From assembly GCF_000960765.1 (NCBI RefSeq), contig NZ_JYNH01000020.1:1-47309 (forward strand): DNA of 47,309 bases, written 5' to 3'. Made by a program: the position numbers and the translations under genes. Below are positions 45,716 to 47,309 of this stretch, piece after piece. Position 1 is the first letter of the stretch; each line of letters opens with the position of its first letter. Source of the DNA: Desulfosporosinus sp. I2. Lineage in GTDB: Bacteria > Bacillota > Desulfitobacteriia > Desulfitobacteriales > Desulfitobacteriaceae. The notes under the pieces were generated by a model. The model searched no databases. It had not been told where the DNA came from and saw only the letters and a program-made list of their open reading frames with translations.

Positions 45716-46573
45716 TTATTGAAAAGGCCATGGATGAAACACAAGACCAAAGGCCCCAGTTCCGACATGGGTTGCAATTACTGCTCCCGCCTCACATAAT
45801 TGAATTTCATGTTCAGGAAAACGAACTTGCAATTCATGAAACAAGATTTGTCCTTCTTCTGGTATATTAACGTGCATAACACAAATACGATAGCGTTTGC
45901 CGGTTGACAATGCCTTAGTTAATTCTTGGAGGACACGCTCCCAAGCCCGATGACGCGAACGAACTTTATCAAAAACATCAATTTGTGCATTCTGATTAAA
46001 GTATAGGATTGGTTTTATTTGCAGTAACGTGCCTACTAGCGCTGCGGCCCCTCCAATCCGTCCCCCTTTACGTAAGTTTTCAAGTGTATCGACAATAAAA
46101 AAGAGTTCTGTTTGCTGATTAAGAATTGGAAGCCGCGCCATTATTTCTGAAGTACTCAACCCTTGTTCGGCCCATTCTGCAGCAGCCCAAGCAAGCACAC
46201 CGAGACCCAAGGCCGAGGACCTTGAATCAAAGACGTAAATACTGGGACTCGAGGCCAAATCCTTTGCCATCAGTGCTGAATGAATTGTTCCACTGATCCC
46301 TGAAGATATATGAATGCTTATGATATCTTCAACACCATCCGTAAACAATGATTCATAGGTTTCCAAAAATGTTCCAACCGAAGGTTGAGAGGTTGTAGAC
46401 AAACCTTGGATATGACTTAACTTTTCAAAATAAATTTGATTGGTTAACTCCGTCTCCGAAAACGTTTCATCACCGATCGTTACATTTAGGGGTACTACAC
46501 GAATTTGAAATCGATCCAGGATTTCCTTCGGTAGGTATCCTGTAGAATCCATAACGATTCCTATTTTTTTCAA
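45716..46573 (-). CDS. DegV family fatty-acid-binding protein
   Basis: TTG 46573 is chosen because GAGGGAG lies upstream and the protein then begins MKKIGIVMDSTGYLP, the DegV signature; the ATG 34 codons upstream would add an odd hydrophobic tail. The protein has 285 residues. TTSQPSVGTF and ISSGISGTIHSALMA form the lipid-binding loops, and LRKGGRIGGAAALVG is typical of the second domain. DegV/FakB proteins bind fatty acids, often for phosphorylation by FakA. No fakA is in the window. The gene stands alone. Confidence 0.9.
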   Translation of the reverse strand: MKKIGIVMDSTGYLPKEILDRFQIRVVPLNVTIGDETFSETELTNQIYFEKLSHIQGLSTTSQPSVGTFLETYESLFTDGVEDIISIHISSGISGTIHSALMAKDLASSPSIYVFDSRSSALGLGVLAWAAAEWAEQGLSTSEIMARLPILNQQTELFFIVDTLENLRKGGRIGGAAALVGTLLQIKPILYFNQNAQIDVFDKVRSRHRAWERVLQELTKALSTGKRYRICVMHVNIPEEGQILFHELQVRFPEHEIQLCEAGAVIATHVGTGAFGLVFHPWPFQ

Positions 46574-47153
46574 TATCTCTTCTCTCCCTCTATATACGGA
46601 CACCTTTGAAGGTTTTACAGCTATTATTAAAGTATATAGTAAAATAAAAAGTGTAGCAATCTTGATAAATGACAAATTTTAGCTAGTTGAATTAATCTTG
46701 CTAAGTCATAAACTCTTTTTGCTCCAAAATTCAGTTTTATCCAATACTTAATATTTTGAAAAGTTAATTATATAATATTTTACCTTAGCCCTCACGAATT
46801 AGCAATGAATTACCATTCATTTATTGTATTATTTTTTCAGAGTCTTAACCAAAACTTCATTGTTTACGAATAACCGCTTCATATAAAAAATGGATGTCAA
46901 AAATAGATCAACCCTACAAGAGATTTATTAATTAGGAAAATTATAATTATTCCATGAATATTATTATAATAGAACTCATCAAGCCCTTCAAGCTTTGACC
47001 TTTTTTCTGCCTAATAGCTCTAGTTTTAAGTCTATAAGATGTGTCCATCGTTAAGTTCATGATGTGGTAAATCAATTATTTTATATTAACTTATTTATGT
47101 TAATTAGTTGTGACTTGTCATGGTGTTGATGCTTCTTCCAAGTGGTAAGGTAT
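46574..47153. other. AT-rich spacer without a recognised gene
   Basis: Between the degV start and the tRNA promoter I found no open frame with a ribosome site, no strong hairpin and no repeat. It presumably contains the degV promoter. Nothing more can be supported. Confidence 0.5.
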
Positions 47154-47181
47154 TGACAGGATTAGAGCGATTTGTTAGTAT
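47154..47181 (+). promoter_or_regulatory. Promoter of the tRNA-Pro gene
   Basis: TTGACA and TAGTAT, separated by 16-17 bases, form a good vegetative promoter just upstream of the tRNA. The distance to the tRNA 5' end is about 20 bases, so a short leader is expected. Confidence 0.7.
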
Positions 47182-47201
47182 ATAAATACGTGCTTATAGT
47201 A

Positions 47202-47279
47202 CGGGGCGTGGCGCAGTTTGGTAGCGTGCTTGGTTCGGGTACCAAGAGGCCGTGGGTTCGAATCCCGTCGCCCCGACCA
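47202..47279 (+). tRNA. tRNA-Pro (anticodon CGG), 8-nt anticodon loop, CCA encoded
   Basis: The acceptor arms CGGGGCG and CGCCCCG pair fully, with discriminator A and an encoded CCA. The D arm is GCGC/GCGT. The T arm contains GGTTCGAATCC. The anticodon stem CTTGG/CCAAG encloses TTCGGGTA, eight bases instead of seven. Read in the standard position the anticodon is CGG with G at 37, so it reads the Pro codon CCG. The RNA is 78 bases, one more than the 77 usual for bacterial tRNA-Pro. The extra base lies on the 3' side of the loop and can pair with T32, extending the stem to six pairs with a six-base loop. Confidence 0.9.
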
Positions 47280-47309
47280 CTTGGATTTGCTAAAGGTTTG
47301 AATTGATTC

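Overview
The window (about 47.3 kb, moderately AT-rich) looks like the chromosome of an anaerobic, probably spore-forming member of the Firmicutes, most likely the Desulfitobacterium/Desulfosporosinus group. This rests on gene content: a complete-looking acetyl-CoA synthase/CO dehydrogenase operon, a bifurcating-type FixABCX cluster, lactate-racemase cofactor genes, DegS/DegU and a DnaD/DnaI-type helicase-loading pair. The genus is an inference. No phage, insertion sequence, CRISPR array or rRNA was seen.

Left part (1-6.4 kb): an edge-truncated diacylglycerol-type glycosyltransferase and a zinc phospholipase C-like protein on the minus strand. A perfect 24-bp hairpin in the divergent spacer separates them from a plus-strand signalling block. 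That block holds a GGDEF-EAL-CBS c-di-GMP protein cut off from its C-terminal GGDEF domain by an in-frame TGA, a methyl-accepting chemotaxis protein, and a decayed metallophosphoesterase.

Middle (6.4-21.5 kb), mostly minus strand: PepV dipeptidase, a SpoVD/FtsI-class penicillin-binding protein with one PASTA domain, a rhomboid protease, the nickel-pincer cofactor genes larE-larB-larC (LarC has only its N-terminal half), fixA(etfB)-fixB(etfA)-fixC-fixX, thioredoxin reductase with a CsoR-like inverted repeat in front, and a large UPF0182 membrane protein on the plus strand.

21.6-33.9 kb: several membrane-anchored proteins of unknown or loosely known function, an OsmC protein, an ANTAR regulator with a pseudo-receiver, the DnaD-like and DnaI/DnaC-like replication pair, an HD-domain phosphohydrolase, a beta-CASP metallo-beta-lactamase-fold nuclease, and degS-degU.

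34.1-45.7 kb is the centrepiece: a minus-strand Wood-Ljungdahl carbonyl-branch operon, cooC - acsA - acsB - acsC - RACo-type activator - second cooC-like ATPase - acsD - acsE, closed by a strong hairpin. AcsE moves the methyl group from methyl-tetrahydrofolate to the corrinoid of AcsCD, the RACo-type protein re-reduces inactivated corrinoid, AcsA makes or uses CO, and AcsB assembles acetyl-CoA. The two CooC-like ATPases probably serve nickel insertion. As given, acsD is broken by two single-base expansions of homopolymers, which may be sequencing errors. The spacer upstream carries a tandem 20-bp repeat and an inverted repeat that are candidate regulator sites.

The right end has a DegV lipid-binding protein and a tRNA-Pro(CGG) with an 8-nucleotide anticodon loop. 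I found no wholly new multi-gene system. The items most worth a second look are the acs upstream repeats, the acsD frameshifts, LarC1 without LarC2, the hairpin near 1.78 kb, the pseudo-receiver ANTAR protein and the unusual tRNA loop.
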